From positions 12,694,450 through 12,758,449 of the forward strand of contig CP136069.1 of the NCBI GenBank assembly GCA_032622095.1: a stretch of DNA of 64,000 bases, given 5' to 3'. The stretch comes from Siphonodentalium dalli. Lineage: Eukaryota; Mollusca; Scaphopoda; Gadilida; Siphonodentaliidae. Positions within the stretch are counted from its first letter, which is position 1; the number at the start of each line of letters is the position of its first letter. The notes under the pieces were generated by a model, which ran no database searches, was not told the origin of the DNA, and saw only the letters and a program-made list of their open reading frames with translations. Of the stretch, positions 1 to 10,649 are shown one piece after another. Both the position numbers and the translations under genes were made by a program.

Positions 1-480
1 CTGGGTTTGATCCAATGTTCTTTTATGGAGTTATTTCCCTTTTTTCAACTTTTTTTTTACTTAGAAAATTTCCGAAGTTTCCGGATGATATCTCAAGTTT
101 GGATAGTTTAATTGCAAATACCGTTTTTGTGTGGATCAGTCATATCAAGATAGAGGTAGAGTTCCAATTTGAGTTTGATCCGATGATTTTTCCTAGAGTT
201 ATGGACTTTTTTCGACTTAGAAAATTCAATTTTCTTCTTTTTTCTTTGGTTTCCGGATGATAACTCAAGTTTGGACTGTTCAATCAGTTTTTTTGTGGGT
301 CGTTCATATCAAAATACAGGTCAAGTTCGTATTTGAGTTTGATCCAATGATTTTTCCCAGAGTTATGGGCCTTTCGACTTTTTCTGTATGAGGGTACCTT
401 CATGGTGTAATCAACTCCTCTTACAGTTTTGATCGTAGATATTTGAAACTTCAGAGTACTGTTACCCACATATTGCAGAT
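1..480 (+). repeat. Degenerate tandem repeat (TTTGAGTTTGATCC type), truncated at window start
   Basis: Units of roughly 170 bp contain AGTTTGATCCAATG, CAGAGTTATGG, TTTTTCAACTTAGAAAATT and CCGGATGATA-CTCAAGTTTGG. It is the tail of a TCCG-led repeat like that at 4955-5845 and ends with GGTGTAATCAACTCCTC. Confidence 0.75.
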
Positions 481-549
481 GTGCAACATGTATATAGATG
501 ACGGAAAATTATTTTTTTACGGAATTATTAACCCTTTCGACTTAAACAT

Positions 550-655
550 TTAAAAAAAATTCTTTAACAAAGCGGCCATCGACATTTAAAAAAATTTCTT
601 TAACAAAGCGGCCATCAACATTTAAAAAAATTTCTTTAACAAAGCGGCCATCGAC
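550..655 (+). repeat. Short tandem repeat (CATTTAAAAAAATTTCTTTA), ~36-bp unit x3
   Basis: Three near-identical copies carrying AACAAAGCGGCCATCGAC. No gene is visible between here and 1590 other than the minisatellite below. Confidence 0.85.
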
Positions 656-1054
656 TTGCCACGTTGTCGGGGGACACTGTTGTCGGCCGACCTTTTATTT
701 TTCTATTTTTCAGACCCCCTGCAACCCGTGAAATCATGTACTGCTACCTTTATCTATCTTGAATGATAGCTGGAAGTCCATTATTATCAGAAAAGTTAAA
801 AATATAAAAAAATAATAATTATATACATGTGTTTTTATGCTTCACATCACAGACAATCATTTGCACGCTCAACAAAATTGCATTTGGTCACGTTAATAAA
901 AAGAGCTGAAATTTGTGCTGTCTAGTAATAAAATGACAAGAACTGCGCATATATTGAAAGACGCATGCACATTCAATGTCATTACATAGTTCCAGGAATT
1001 GGCAAAGTGGCTGTTACTTCATTAAATTATTGGCTAATTAAACATTCTCATTGG

Positions 1055-1285
1055 TCAGAGAGTTAATTATGAGGGGGGGGCAGAGAGTTAATTATGAGGG
1101 GGTGCATGGCTAGATATGGATTGGTTAGAAAGTTAGTTATGAGGGGGGCAGAGAGTTATAGGGCAGAGAGTTAGTTATGAGGGGGGGGGCTAGATATGGA
1201 TTGGTTAGAGAGTTAGTTATGAGGCGGGGCAGAGAGTTTGTTATGAGGGGGGGGGCAGAGAGTTAATTATAGAGGAGAGGCTAAA
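1055..1285 (+). repeat. G-rich minisatellite (AGAGAGTTAATTATGAGGGG)
   Basis: About 8-10 irregular units of GAGAGTTAGTTATGAGGGGG with runs of 6-10 G, alternating with CTAGATATGGATTGGTTAGA. The G-runs could form G-quadruplexes; that is inference. Confidence 0.85.
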
Positions 1286-1598
1286 TATGTACAATCAAGT
1301 GCTACAAGGATCGCATCCATGTTGACCTGCATGGTGAACCTGCACACCTGCGATTTTGAGTTAGGGTCGGACTCATTTTAGCAGAGTTATTGCCATTTTT
1401 TCGAATTGTTCGTCCTGGGACGCATCTTTTATCCGAGTCTGTATTCTGTCATTTTCCAGCCAATTTAAAAAAAATCTTAATTGGCACAGATATCAACGAT
1501 CACAGGAACCTGCACACCTGCGATTTTGAGTTCAGTCGTCATTATTTTGGCAGGGTTATTGCTATTTTTCAACATAGAAATGTTTTATGTTTTTTATT

Positions 1599-1998
1599 TT
1601 AACCCTTTATCCAACAGAAGGGCCCTGTGCCAATGCATTCTCTTATATATGCGAGTCGACCATAGGTCGCCTCGCATATATAAGAGAATGCATTGGCTTA
1701 ACACATTAAAAATTATAAAATTGTTAAAGAATGTAAGAAAAAATGGTAAAAAGTGTTAAAAAAAGATTTTTTTTAGGCCAATGCATTCTCTTATATATGC
1801 GAGGCGACATATGGTTGACTCGCATATATAAGAGAATGCATTGACACAGGGCATAACTGTAACTATCACAATGTGGTCAAGGAGCCGGTTCCAATGATAT
1901 CCATATTTGTATGGTTCTATTGAGACAGACCGAAGATATTTCAGGCTGTTGAAGCTTTATTTGGCCGGTTTTGGCCGTTTTGTTGGGTAAAGGGTTAA
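1599..1998 (+). mobile_element. piggyBac-like MITE, full length (~400 bp), TTAA-flanked
   Basis: Bounded by TTAACCCTTTATCCAACA and TGTTGGGTAAAGGGTTAA. Each arm holds a long hairpin of CAATGCATTCTCTTATATAT plus GCGAG, with loop TCGACCATAGGTCGC (left) or GCGACATATGGTTGA (right). The centre is AT-rich (AAGAATGTAAGAAAAAATGG). TTAA ends and a CCCTTT terminus are hallmarks of the piggyBac superfamily. There is no transposase, so it is non-autonomous. Confidence 0.88.
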
Positions 1999-2189
1999 AG
2001 TTATTGAATCTTTCTCGACACATTGAAGTTGTGCAACATATTTAGTGAATATACACTTTGTATTGGTCTAATATTGGTGTAATAGATATTGAGGTTATAG
2101 CAAACCTAAACTAAAAAAGAAATAGAATCTATGTGAAGAAGTTTCTATAGAAATATGACAATAAAGAAACATTTCAGAGAATGTTGAAT

Positions 2190-2290
2190 CAGACGATGAG
2201 GCCTAAGCAGAATGAGGTCCCCAGAGGATCAATTTGGTGATCACTAAATTCACCCTCTGGGGACCTCATTCTGCAAATGACAGACAACTC
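2190..2290 (+). mobile_element. Palindromic element, short copy
   Basis: GCAGAATGAGGTCCCCAGAG pairs with CTCTGGGGACCTCATTCTGC. Internal part shortened. Same family as 2325-2483. Confidence 0.8.
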
Positions 2291-2324
2291 ATTCTCAGAC
2301 CTGATGACAATAAAGTACAGTAGG

Positions 2325-2483
2325 CAAGCCTTGAAATAGGGTGTCTGTCATTTACAACTCAGCAGAATGAGGTTCCCAGAGGGTGAATTTGGTGATGCTA
2401 GCCCACTATGCGGGGTAGCATCACTAAATTCACCCTCTGGAGATCTCATTCTGCAAATGACAGACACACTATTTCGAGGCTTG
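2325..2483 (+). mobile_element. Palindromic MITE (CAAGCCTTGAAATAG termini)
   Basis: Terminal inverted repeats CAAGCCTTGAAATAG and CTATTTCGAGGCTTG, then GTGTCTGTCATTT, then arms GAATGAGGTTCCCAGAGGGT and CACCCTCTGGAGATCTCATT around a small loop with GATGCTAGCCC. Nearly the whole unit folds into one hairpin. No coding capacity. Confidence 0.85.
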
Positions 2484-2750
2484 ACAGTAGGGAGCCTATT
2501 CGCAAAAACCAATGACTTGATCTATGGTTTATTTTAACCCTGGGTCGTTACACATAAATAAATAGAGTTATTTGTGCACCTAATGGCGAAGGAAGTCATG
2601 TTAAAGTCAAAGGAAGTTAACCAAACATTTGGGATCATATTCTTTTCAAATTCACATGAAAACAAATATTTAAATGAATGCCTATTTCCGACTTAATATG
2701 AATATTGCCAATGGAGAAAGGAAAGCCATTTTGGCCTTTTTAACCATGAT

Positions 2751-3151
2751 TTAACCCTTTACCCAACAAACCGGCCAAAACCGGCCAAATAAAGCTTTAA
2801 CAGCCTAAAATATCTTCGGTCTGTCTCAATAGAACCATACAAATATGGATATCATTGGAACCGGTTCCTTGACCACATTGTGATAGTTACAGTTATGCCC
2901 TGTGCCAATGCATTCTCCTATATATGCGAGTCGACCATAGGTCGCCTCGCATATATAAGAGAATGCATTGCCCTAAAAATAATCTTTTTTTTAACACTTT
3001 TTACCATTTTTTCTTACATTCTTTAACAATTTTATAATTTTTAATGTGTTAAGCCAATGCATTCTCTTATATATGTGAGGCGACCTATGGTCGACTCGCA
3101 TATATAAGAGAATGCATTGGCACAGGGCCCTTCTGTTGGGTAAAGGGTTAA
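2751..3151 (-). mobile_element. piggyBac-like MITE, full length, inverted relative to 1599-1998
   Basis: Same terminal and internal hairpin structure as 1599-1998 read on the other strand (TTAACCCTTTACCCAACAAA to TGTTGGGTAAAGGGTTAA). The two copies lie about 750 bp apart head to head and can pair as a large inverted repeat. Confidence 0.88.
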
Positions 3152-3321
3152 CAGGAAATTTCTTCAGATAGAGATATGTTTGTTCACCTGTGTTTAAAGT
3201 CTGGAGCTGTATTGCCAGCTATTATCTATAGGCTATATACAAGGACTTTGGTACAATATAGTATACCATGCGCAGGTCACTAACCTTGTTGTATCCATTA
3301 GCTATAAGTATAGATCATGTG

Positions 3322-3470
3322 CAAGCCTGAATTTAGTTTGTCTGTCATTTGCAGACTGAGATCCCCAGAAGGTGAATTTAGTGATGATATACCACACAGT
3401 GGGCTAGCATCACCAAATTCAACATCTGTGGACCTCGTTCTGTTTAGGCCTCAACTGCTATGGGAGTACT
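3322..3470 (+). mobile_element. Palindromic GAATGAGGTCC-family element, diverged
   Basis: CAAGCCTGAATTTAGTTTGT opens the element. Arms AGATCCCCAGAAGGTGAATT and AATTCAACATCTGTGGACCT are diverged. It continues rightward into the family's CAACTGCTATGGGAG spacer. Confidence 0.75.
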
Positions 3471-3587
3471 AGGATCAAATTTAAGTTCCTCAGTTCATAG
3501 ATCTGGTGATATTGTGATATTGACCACAGAGCAGATATCAGGATCTCAACAAAAACAATTATTTTCACAGTTTATTACATTTGATAA

Positions 3588-3949
3588 GATGACACCAATT
3601 TTTAAGTCTGGTTTACGAACACCTCCTACAACTTTTTTTCCATTTCATGAACAAAAATAGAAATGTTTTTACACGCGTACTGATTTTCATGTGCTGTCGC
3701 ATCCTGTTCTGCTTATGATCATTTACAGATCCATATTTTCATGTATTTCATGACAAGAAATGTCTTGTTTGGTTCAGAATTTCATTCAAAAACATTTTTT
3801 CACAATTTTTGTAAAATTTATGTAAAATTCCACGATTTACTTGATATAAATTGGGGGGACAATTTTTTTTATTTTTATTTTTTTCCCTCCTGCATCTACT
3901 TTTTTTCTCCCCACATGTTCGTAAACCAGACTTAAAAATTGGTGTCGCC
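3588..3949 (+). mobile_element. 362-bp TIR element inserted in an older repeat
   Basis: Perfect 30-bp inverted repeats at 3591-3620 (GACACCAATTTTTAAGTCTG onward) and 3917-3946. The flanks (GATAAG before, AAGTTGATAATA after) match an uninterrupted paralogous site at 4634-4646 (GATAAGTTGATAATA), which suggests an AAG target duplication. No transposase frame is present. Confidence 0.82.
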
Positions 3950-4408
3950 TAAGTTGATAATACAATGTTTTGGAGCTTCTCAATATCGAAAACGATTCGA
4001 TTCGATTCAATGCAGCGTAGGGCCCTAATCAGAATAAAAACATGACAAAAACAACTTTAAAAGAATATTATATGAACATAGGTATGCGTTATATCGCATA
4101 GACAGATCAATTCATGTAAAACATTACTACAAAATACGGCGGGATTTCACATCCGACCATATGGAAAAAGCCCGGTGAAAATTGTAGTCAGAAATTTTTC
4201 ATCGCGCAGACAATGGAATGTTTTGCTTTGGTTGTTACTTGTATTTCCTTCATGATTTTACTCTCCTTCAACATTTCTTCAGATGCATTTTGGGAGTTGT
4301 TACCTGAAACGAAATTCGCAAACATGAAACTAGCATTCTATATAATTATAATCACCTAGGATCAGATTTAAGTTCCTCAGTGTATAGATCTGGTGATATT
4401 GTGATATT

Positions 4409-4560
4409 CAAGCCTTGAAATAGTGTGTCTGTCATTTGCAGAATGAGTTCCCCAGAGGGTGAGTTTAGTGATGCTACCCTGCATAGCGGGCTAGCATCAC
4501 CAAATTCACCCTCTGGGGGACCTCATTCTGCAAATGACAGACACACTATTTTAAGGCTTG
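4409..4560 (+). mobile_element. Palindromic MITE, CAAGCCTTGAAATAG family
   Basis: Near-perfect hairpin from CAAGCCTTGAAATAGTGTGT to ACACTATTTTAAGGCTTG, with arms GAGTTCCCCAGAGGGTGAGT and TCACCCTCTGGGGGACCTCA. An 86-codon frame across it is a chance product. Confidence 0.87.
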
Positions 4561-4789
4561 GTGATATTGAGCACAGAGCAGACACCAGTATCTCAACAAA
4601 AACAACATGTTCAGAGTTTATTTCATTGGATAAGTTGATAATAGAATGTTTTGGAGCTTCATCTTTCAAATGGTATATAATATGACATACATGTTTATGT
4701 TATATAATGTTATCTGGGGTTCGAAAATTAAGTTGGCCTTTAATGATGTGTAGCCACCACTACAGACCATGGCTGTTGGCGAATATGTG

Positions 4790-5850
4790 AACCGACCAGT
4801 GGTGTAACCTCTCATTAATGATGTTTATGTGTCCGTCCATCTTTCTGTCTGTCCACAAACCCATGGTGTAACCTCTTATTAATGATGTTTATGTGTCCGT
4901 CCGACTCTGTCCGTCTGTCTGTCTGTCCCCCGACCTGTGGTGTATCCTCTTATTATGCCCCCGACTTGAAGTCGGCGGGTATATAGTCTACGTCCGTCCG
5001 TACGTCCATCCGTACAAACATTTTGCATTATTGTTCAGCAACCGCTGGGCAGATTTAGATGATATTTGGTATGGTGATAGAGCAGCATGGGGGAACAGCT
5101 ACATGCATAACGTGGGTTTCGTCCATCCATTTTCACCAGAGTTATGGCCCTTTTTTTACTTAGAAAATTCAATTTTTCTCTTGTGTTTAGGGTTTCCAGA
5201 TGATAGCGTGAGCTTTGGTGGTACGATTGCAAATCCTGTATTTTTGTGGATCAGTTATATGAAAATACATGTCAAGTGCGAATTTGGGTATGATCTGATG
5301 ATTTTTGCCAGAGTTATGACCCTTTTTTCAACTTAGAAATCCGTCCGTCCGTACATCCGTCCGTACAAACATTTTGCATTATTGTTCAGCAACCGCTTGG
5401 CAGATTTAGCTGTTATTTGGTATGGTGATAGAGCAGCATGGGGGAACAGCTACATGCATAACGCTGGTTTCGTCCACCCATTTTCACCAGAGTTATGGCC
5501 CTTTTTTTACTTAGAAAATTTAATTTTGTCCGTCCGTACAAACATTTTGCATTATTGTTTAGCAACCGCTGGGCAGATTTAGCTGATATTCGGTATGGTG
5601 ATAGAGCAGCATGGGGGAACAGCTACATGCATAGCGCGGGTTTTGTCCACCCATTTTCACCAGAGTTATGGCCCTTTTTTTACTTAGATAATTCAATTTT
5701 GTCCATCCGTACAAACATTTTGCATTATTGTTCAGCAACTGCTGGGCAGATTTAGTTGATATTTGGTATGGTGATACCGTCCATGCTTAATCCGAATTGC
5801 TACGGTCGGGGGCAAATGCCACGCGACAGCGTACCTCTTGTTTATGTTTA
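4790..5850 (+). repeat. TCCG-led tandem repeat with 5' hairpin (CCCCGACTTGAAGTCGG)
   Basis: Hairpin CCCCCGACTTGAAGTCGGCG at about 4958, then GTCCGTCCGTACGTCC and units with CATTTTGCATTATTGTTCAG, GCAACCGCTGGGCAGATTTA, ATTTGGTATGGTGATAGAGC and GAGTTATGGCCCTTTTTTTA. Five partial units are interrupted by internal returns to the CCGTCCGTAC leader. Frames up to 147 codons result from the period and are not genes. Confidence 0.85.
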
Positions 5851-6056
5851 TGTGTTCGTCCCTCTTTCTGTCTGTCCCCTGACCTGTGGTGTATCCTCTT
5901 ATTTATGATGTTTTCATTCTGTCTGCAGGAGCTGAGTTGGATCGGTAATGAGGTAGTTAATATGACAATATAACACCTATGCATAACGACGATAATTGCA
6001 GATGAGTTGATAGATAAACCTATGCACAACAACGATAGATGCAGATGAGTTGGTAG

Positions 6057-6123
6057 AGAACAACAGAAACCATGGCTATGTGGCACAGCCTATCTGGTTA
6101 TCTGCTGTATAAGCCAGGGGGAG
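6057..6123 (+). CDS. TBC1D2: TBC1D2-like gene, exon 1 (start of PH domain; probable start codon at 6072)
   Basis: The open frame runs from just after an in-frame stop at 6054-6056. It contains ATG at 6072 in a good Kozak setting (ACCATGG) and encodes MAMWHSLSGYLLYKPGG, the first strand of a PH domain (pattern L-x-GYL-x-K-x-G). A strong donor GTGAGT follows at 6124. The exon ends in phase 1 and joins the next exon to make GCC (Ala). I take ATG 6072 as the start, but AG dinucleotides at 6055-6056 and 6065-6066 could be acceptors, so an upstream exon and a longer N-terminus are possible. Family members usually have an extra N-terminal tail before the PH domain. The exon is certain enough from phase and domain continuity; the start site is inferred. 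Confidence 0.72.
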
Positions 6124-6141
6124 GTGAGTCCACTAGTGATG

Positions 6142-6347
6142 TACAGTAATGCCCTAAATAATCAACTCGAAACCACAGCAGAATTATGGGTAATTTTTCA
6201 GGATTTAGTTGGAAATATGGCTTGTTGCCATTCATCTGAAAGCTCTCACTCAGAGCTTTCCAATGAATGGCAACAAGCCATAAATCCTGAAAAGATACCC
6301 ATAATTCTGCTATGGTTGAAGAGTCGATTATTTAGGGCATTACTGTA
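6142..6347 (+). mobile_element. Palindromic TA-flanked MITE (TACAGTAATGCCCTAA)
   Basis: TACAGTAATGCCCTAA at one end and TTAGGGCATTACTGTA at the other. Arms contain ACCACAGCAGAATTATGGGT, TTTCAGGATTTAGT and GGCTTGTTGCCATTCATCTG and fold back over ~95 bp each. TA ends fit Tc1/mariner-type target use (inference). No coding region. It sits 18 bp into the intron after exon 1. Confidence 0.88.
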
Positions 6348-6419
6348 TGTCCCAACAGCATATATAATTAAGTATGATGTTCTTACTCACTATATCTGTT
6401 TGATAAATGAGCTCTTTTC

Positions 6420-7205
6420 TTGCATATTATACAATTGTTTCAAGGTTGACGCGAGGAATTGTCAACCAAGGAGTCAATATTCACCAAGGTCGTAAGCCGA
6501 GGTGAATATTCACTTCCAAGGGCTGACAATTACTCATGTCATCCAAGAAACAATGGCTGCGATAACTGTTTTATTATATGAAACGCGCTTTGATTGGACA
6601 AGACATTGTGACGTTGAACGTCGCTGGGAAAACCTGGTCTATTTTCAGGTCTGTTAATAAGTTATGTTAACCCTTACTTTTTAACATAGGAATTGGGGAA
6701 AGAAACTTATGATCATAATATATTATACATTTGTTGCATGGTTTCGAAGTTGACATGAGGATTTATTAACCCGAGGAAGTTGATACGTGTATTCACCGAG
6801 GCCACAAGCCGAGGTGAATATTAACTTCCAAGGGTTGATAAATCCTCATGTCAACCTCGAAAACCATGCAACAAGTGTTTTATTATATGAACTAGCGGCA
6901 TTCTTTACCTGGTAGCCAATTGGAGTACTACTGTAGGAGTTGAACAGACAAATTTGTTCAACAAACAGCAGATTTACTGAAACTCTCTTCCGAAAATCAA
7001 TGACAAATGTGTTATGTATAAGCAATTTTGATTGGCTGGTTGCAAAGCTATTCGTAGCGTGGTTGGACAGCCACCTCTTACGCGTAACGTAACACATATT
7101 TTGTTATTAACCAATGCCGGGTTAATATCGTGATTTATCAACCCGGCTACCCCATTCAATTACTATAGGGTTCACGGGAGAAAATTAATGATCATATAAT
7201 AAAAA
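6420..7205 (+). repeat. Two related foldback repeats (GAGGTGAATATTCACTTCCA)
   Basis: Around 6425-6590 and 6715-6890 lie related units in which GTTGACATGAGGATTTATTA pairs with GATAAATCCTCATGTCAACC around GCCACAAGCCGAGGTGAATA. The second continues to a TTATTAACCAATGCCGGGTT section near 7110. The origin is probably a DNA transposon, class not determined. Confidence 0.65.
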
Positions 7206-7245
7206 TACTTATTGGATCATAGAAGGACAACACCCCTCCTCTACA

Positions 7246-9130
7246 CTTTTTTAGCTCAACTTACTTTGTAAGTTTGAGCTATTGCCATGGTTTGGCATCC
7301 GTCGTCCGTGTGTGCGTGTGTCCGTCAACAATTTCCTTTGGCGCAGGCTACAGGTCGTACCTTTGGTCTGATCTTTATGAAATTTGTCATGAATGTTGAC
7401 ATTGACATGTAGATGGGAACAAGTCATTTTGGGGTCATTCGGCCAAAAAACATGGCCGCTGGCGGCCATTTTGGATTTCAAAATTCAATCCATTGGCGCG
7501 GGCTACAGGTCGTACTGTTCGTCTGATCATCATGAAATTTGTCATGGATGTTAATATTGACATGTAGATGGGAACGAGTCATTTTGGGGTCGTTTGGCCA
7601 AAAAACATGGCCGCCAGCAGCCATCTTGGATTTTACTCTTTGCATGACTAAATCCTTTGGCGCGGGCTACAGGTTGTAGCTTTGAAATGAACTTCCTGAA
7701 ATTTGTCATGGATGTTAAAAATGACATGTAGATGGGAACGAGTCATTTTGGGGTCGTTCGGCCGAAAAACATGGCCGCCAGTAGCCATCTTGGATTGTAC
7801 TCTTTGCATGACTAAACCATTTGGCGTGGGCTACAGGTCGTACCTTTGGTCTAATCTTTATAGAGATATGTCATGATTGTTGACATTGACATGTAGATGA
7901 GAACAAGTCATTTTGGGGTCATTCGGCCGAAAAACATGGCCGCTGGCGATCATTTTGGATTTCAAAATTCAATCCATTGGCGCGGGCTACAGGTCGTACT
8001 GTTCGTCTGATCATCATGAAATTTGTCATGGATGTTAATATTGACATGTAGATGGGAACGAGTCATTTTGGGGTCGTTCGGCCAAAAAACATGGCCGCCA
8101 GCAGCCATCTTGGATTTTACTGTTTGCATGACTAAATCCTTTGGCGCGGGCTACAGGTCGTAGCTTTGATCGGAACTTCATGAAATTTGTCATGGATATT
8201 AAAAATGACATGTAGATGGGAACGAGTCATTTTGGGGTCGTTTGGCCGAAAAACATGGCCGCCAGCAGCCATCTTGGATTTTACTCTTTGCATGACTAAA
8301 TCCTTTGGCGCGGGCTACAGGTCGTAGCTTTGATAGGAACTTCATGAAACTTGTCATGGATATTAAAAATGACATGTAGATGGGAACGAGTCATTTTGGG
8401 GTCGTTTGGCCGAAAAACATGGCCGCCAGCAGCCATCTTGGATTTTACTCTTTGCATGACTAAATCCTTTGGCGCAGGCTACAGGTCGTACCTTTGGTCT
8501 AATCTTTATGAAATTTGTCATGAATATTGACATTGACATGTAGATGGGAACGAGTCATTTTGGGGTAATTTGGCCAAAAACATGGCCGCTGGCAGCCATC
8601 TTGGATTTAAAAATTCAATCCATTGGCGCGGGCTACAGGTCGTACTGTTCGTCTGATCATGAAATGTGTTATGGATGTTAACAATGACATGTAGATGGGA
8701 ACGAGTCCTTTTGGGATCATTCGGCCTAAAAACATGGCCGCCAGCAGCCATCTTGGATTTTACTCTTTGCATGACTAAATCCTTTGGCACAGGCTACAGG
8801 TCTTACCTTTGGTCAGATCATTATGAGATTTGTAAAGACTGTTGACATTGACATGTACATAGATGGGAATGAGTCATTTTGAGGTAATTCGGAAAAAAAC
8901 ATGGCTGCCGGTGGCCATTTTAGAATTTACTCTTTGCATCACTAAATCCTTTGGCACACCATAATCACCTCATCCCTGATCCGATGATTATAAAACTTGT
9001 CATGAATGTTGATATGGACATGTACATCTTGTCTTAATTAGACATTTCAATTAGCACCTTTCCTATTCCTCCATTTACTGTCAACCATCAAATTATTCCT
9101 CTACCTAAGTTGAGCTACAGTGTCATTGAC
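7246..9130 (+). repeat. ~170-bp tandem repeat array with AGCTCAACTT hairpin start
   Basis: Begins TTTAGCTCAACTTACTTTGT (hairpin with AGTTTGAGCTATTG) and a GTCCGTGTGTGCG leader. Ten or so units then follow with GGCGCGGGCTACAGGTCGTA, GAAATTTGTCATGGATGTTA, ACATGTAGATGGGAACGAGT and AAAAACATGGCCGCCAGCAG. It ends with CTAAGTTGAGCTACAGTGTC, the partner of the start. It fills most of the intron between exons 1 and 2 and stops ~110 bp before exon 2. Confidence 0.88.
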
Positions 9131-9242
9131 ACTTTCATTGTTGAACAAATTCAAATGAAAATCCATAAATTTTTATTGTGTTTTTCTGGAAACTAGACCA
9201 ATATTTGATTTTAGCATTACATTTATATCTTTCACATTCCAG

Positions 9243-9423
9243 CCCTGACAGTGTTTAAATCTCGGAAAAAGGTTTGGTGTGTTTTGGAGGAGTCTAAGGA
9301 TCAGTTACAGCAGTTTAAATCTGAGGAAGAAATGAGAGAGAAAGCGTCGCCGCAGACAACCATAAACATTGCTGACTCGGCGATTAATCTCGATCTCGAA
9401 AACCAGAACCAGTTCATTGTTCT
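9243..9423 (+). CDS. TBC1D2: TBC1D2-like gene, exon 2 (PH domain core)
   Basis: The acceptor TTCACATTCCAG lies directly upstream and the donor is GTGAGTT at 9424. Codons 18-78 of the predicted protein include LTVFKSRKKVWCVLEESKD, then QLQQFKSEEE, TINIADSAINLD and NQNQFIVL. This is the canonical PH pattern: R/K-rich beta2, tryptophan in beta3, L-x-x-F-K, an I-x-I-A-D-A-like strand, then F-x-I/V. In this family the PH domain binds phosphoinositides or partner proteins and places the Rab-GAP on membranes; that role is family knowledge, not visible here. The exon enters in phase 1 and leaves in phase 2 (CT, completed to CTG). No frameshift or stop is present. Confidence 0.93.
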
Positions 9424-9507
9424 GTGAGTTCAGTCCCAGTTCTATGAACATACGACATCTGCAACCTCTTATTTTGTATTCACATTCAACCCACAATGCT
9501 CTTATCA

Positions 9508-9697
9508 TACAGTAACAATTTTCGTCAATAATTGACTCCTTAACCACAGCAGAACTATGGGTAATTTTCAGGATTTAGTCGGAAATATGGCTTGTTACCA
9601 TTTATTGGAAAGCTCTCTCATATTTCCGACTAAATCCTGAAAAATTACCCATAATTCTGCTGTGGTTAAGGAGTCGATTATTTAGCGCATTACTGTA
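9508..9697 (+). mobile_element. Palindromic TA-flanked MITE, diverged left end
   Basis: TACAGTAA...ACCACAGCAGAACTATGGGT with the partner ACCCATAATTCTGCTGTGGT and the right end GCGCATTACTGTA. The centre is shortened. Confidence 0.82.
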
Positions 9698-9699
9698 GA

Positions 9700-10640
9700 T
9701 GTTAGTGTTGAAACGATTAGCGGTTTTAAGGAATCGACAAGTCACCAGAGGTAATCGACTACTAGTCGACTAGTCGGACCCCTTCTAAGAGTTCCCATTT
9801 CTATGCCCATATGAATTATAAAATGGGCCATGTGGCATCGCAGTTTTGAGTATCCAACTCTTCGTTTCAGAACGTTCAAACGGAAAGCACATGAACTATA
9901 TAATCTCCCGTTTTGCCCGTGAGTCTCCCAATTTGATGTCTTAAACCCGGCTCTCCTGCAACCTCCATATAATCTCACGGTTTGGGGAATACAGGTAATA
10001 AAAACATTTTATTTAAACAAAATTGTGTCGCCGGTAACCAGGAAATAAATAGGCAAGTCTCGTTCGTAAGTCTCGCTAACGAGATGTCGGGTGTGTTCTA
10101 TTGTCTCTATTAATAGGCGCCTCATGTTGCGGGGGGGGTGGAGGGGGTATGGGTATTATAATCTATTCAGTTACTGAGTTGAATTTACCAGCTTGAATTG
10201 TTGCGAATTATGTTTCGTATATGATTGAAGCCATTTTGTTGCATCATTACTCTAGTATTACACGTGCCACAGTGAAAAGTTATCACTGGTCAATTGCGTC
10301 ACATCGAACTAGACAGTGTTCAGTCGGCAGCGACACTTCATGTCTTTGATGATCAACATAGAAGAAACCGCGCCTACACCTGCATACATTGGGTTCAGTT
10401 CAGGCCTGTACATGACTGATGGCAGTGGCATCATTAAAGGAACAATGCAATAAGGCTTTAAAAAGTTAATATGTGTTAACTGTTACAGATTACGTGATAA
10501 TATGGCTGTGCAATGGCACTGCTGTCATGATTGCACATAGGTAGTGCTTTTTCCTGACTAATCGACTAGCAGATTTCGGGATCGACTAATTTAATAATCA
10601 CATTGACTTCGACTAGTAGATGTACAACATGAATCCTGTT
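9700..10640 (+). mobile_element. Probable hAT-like remnant (GTGTTGAAACGATTAGCGGT)
   Basis: The left end has TAGTGTTGAAACGATTAG and ACTAGTCGACTAGTCGG; the right end has CCTGACTAATCGACTAGCAG and CGACTTCGACTAGTAGATGT. Repeated ATCGACTA boxes at both ends resemble the ends of hAT elements known from animals. There is no transposase frame. A related fragment occurs at about 17098-17230. Confidence 0.5.
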
Positions 10641-10649
10641 TGTTAAACT

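Noticed and set aside
4893-5336. 147-codon frame as a gene
   Set aside because: It lies entirely within a TCCG-led repeat, and similar frames recur in each unit with no domain.
5926-5965. Extra exon after TTCATTCTGTCTGCAG (GAGCTGAGTTGGATCG)
   Set aside because: The acceptor looks good but the frame is soon closed, and no phase-compatible join to exon 1 is clear; it could be 5' untranslated sequence, which I cannot show.
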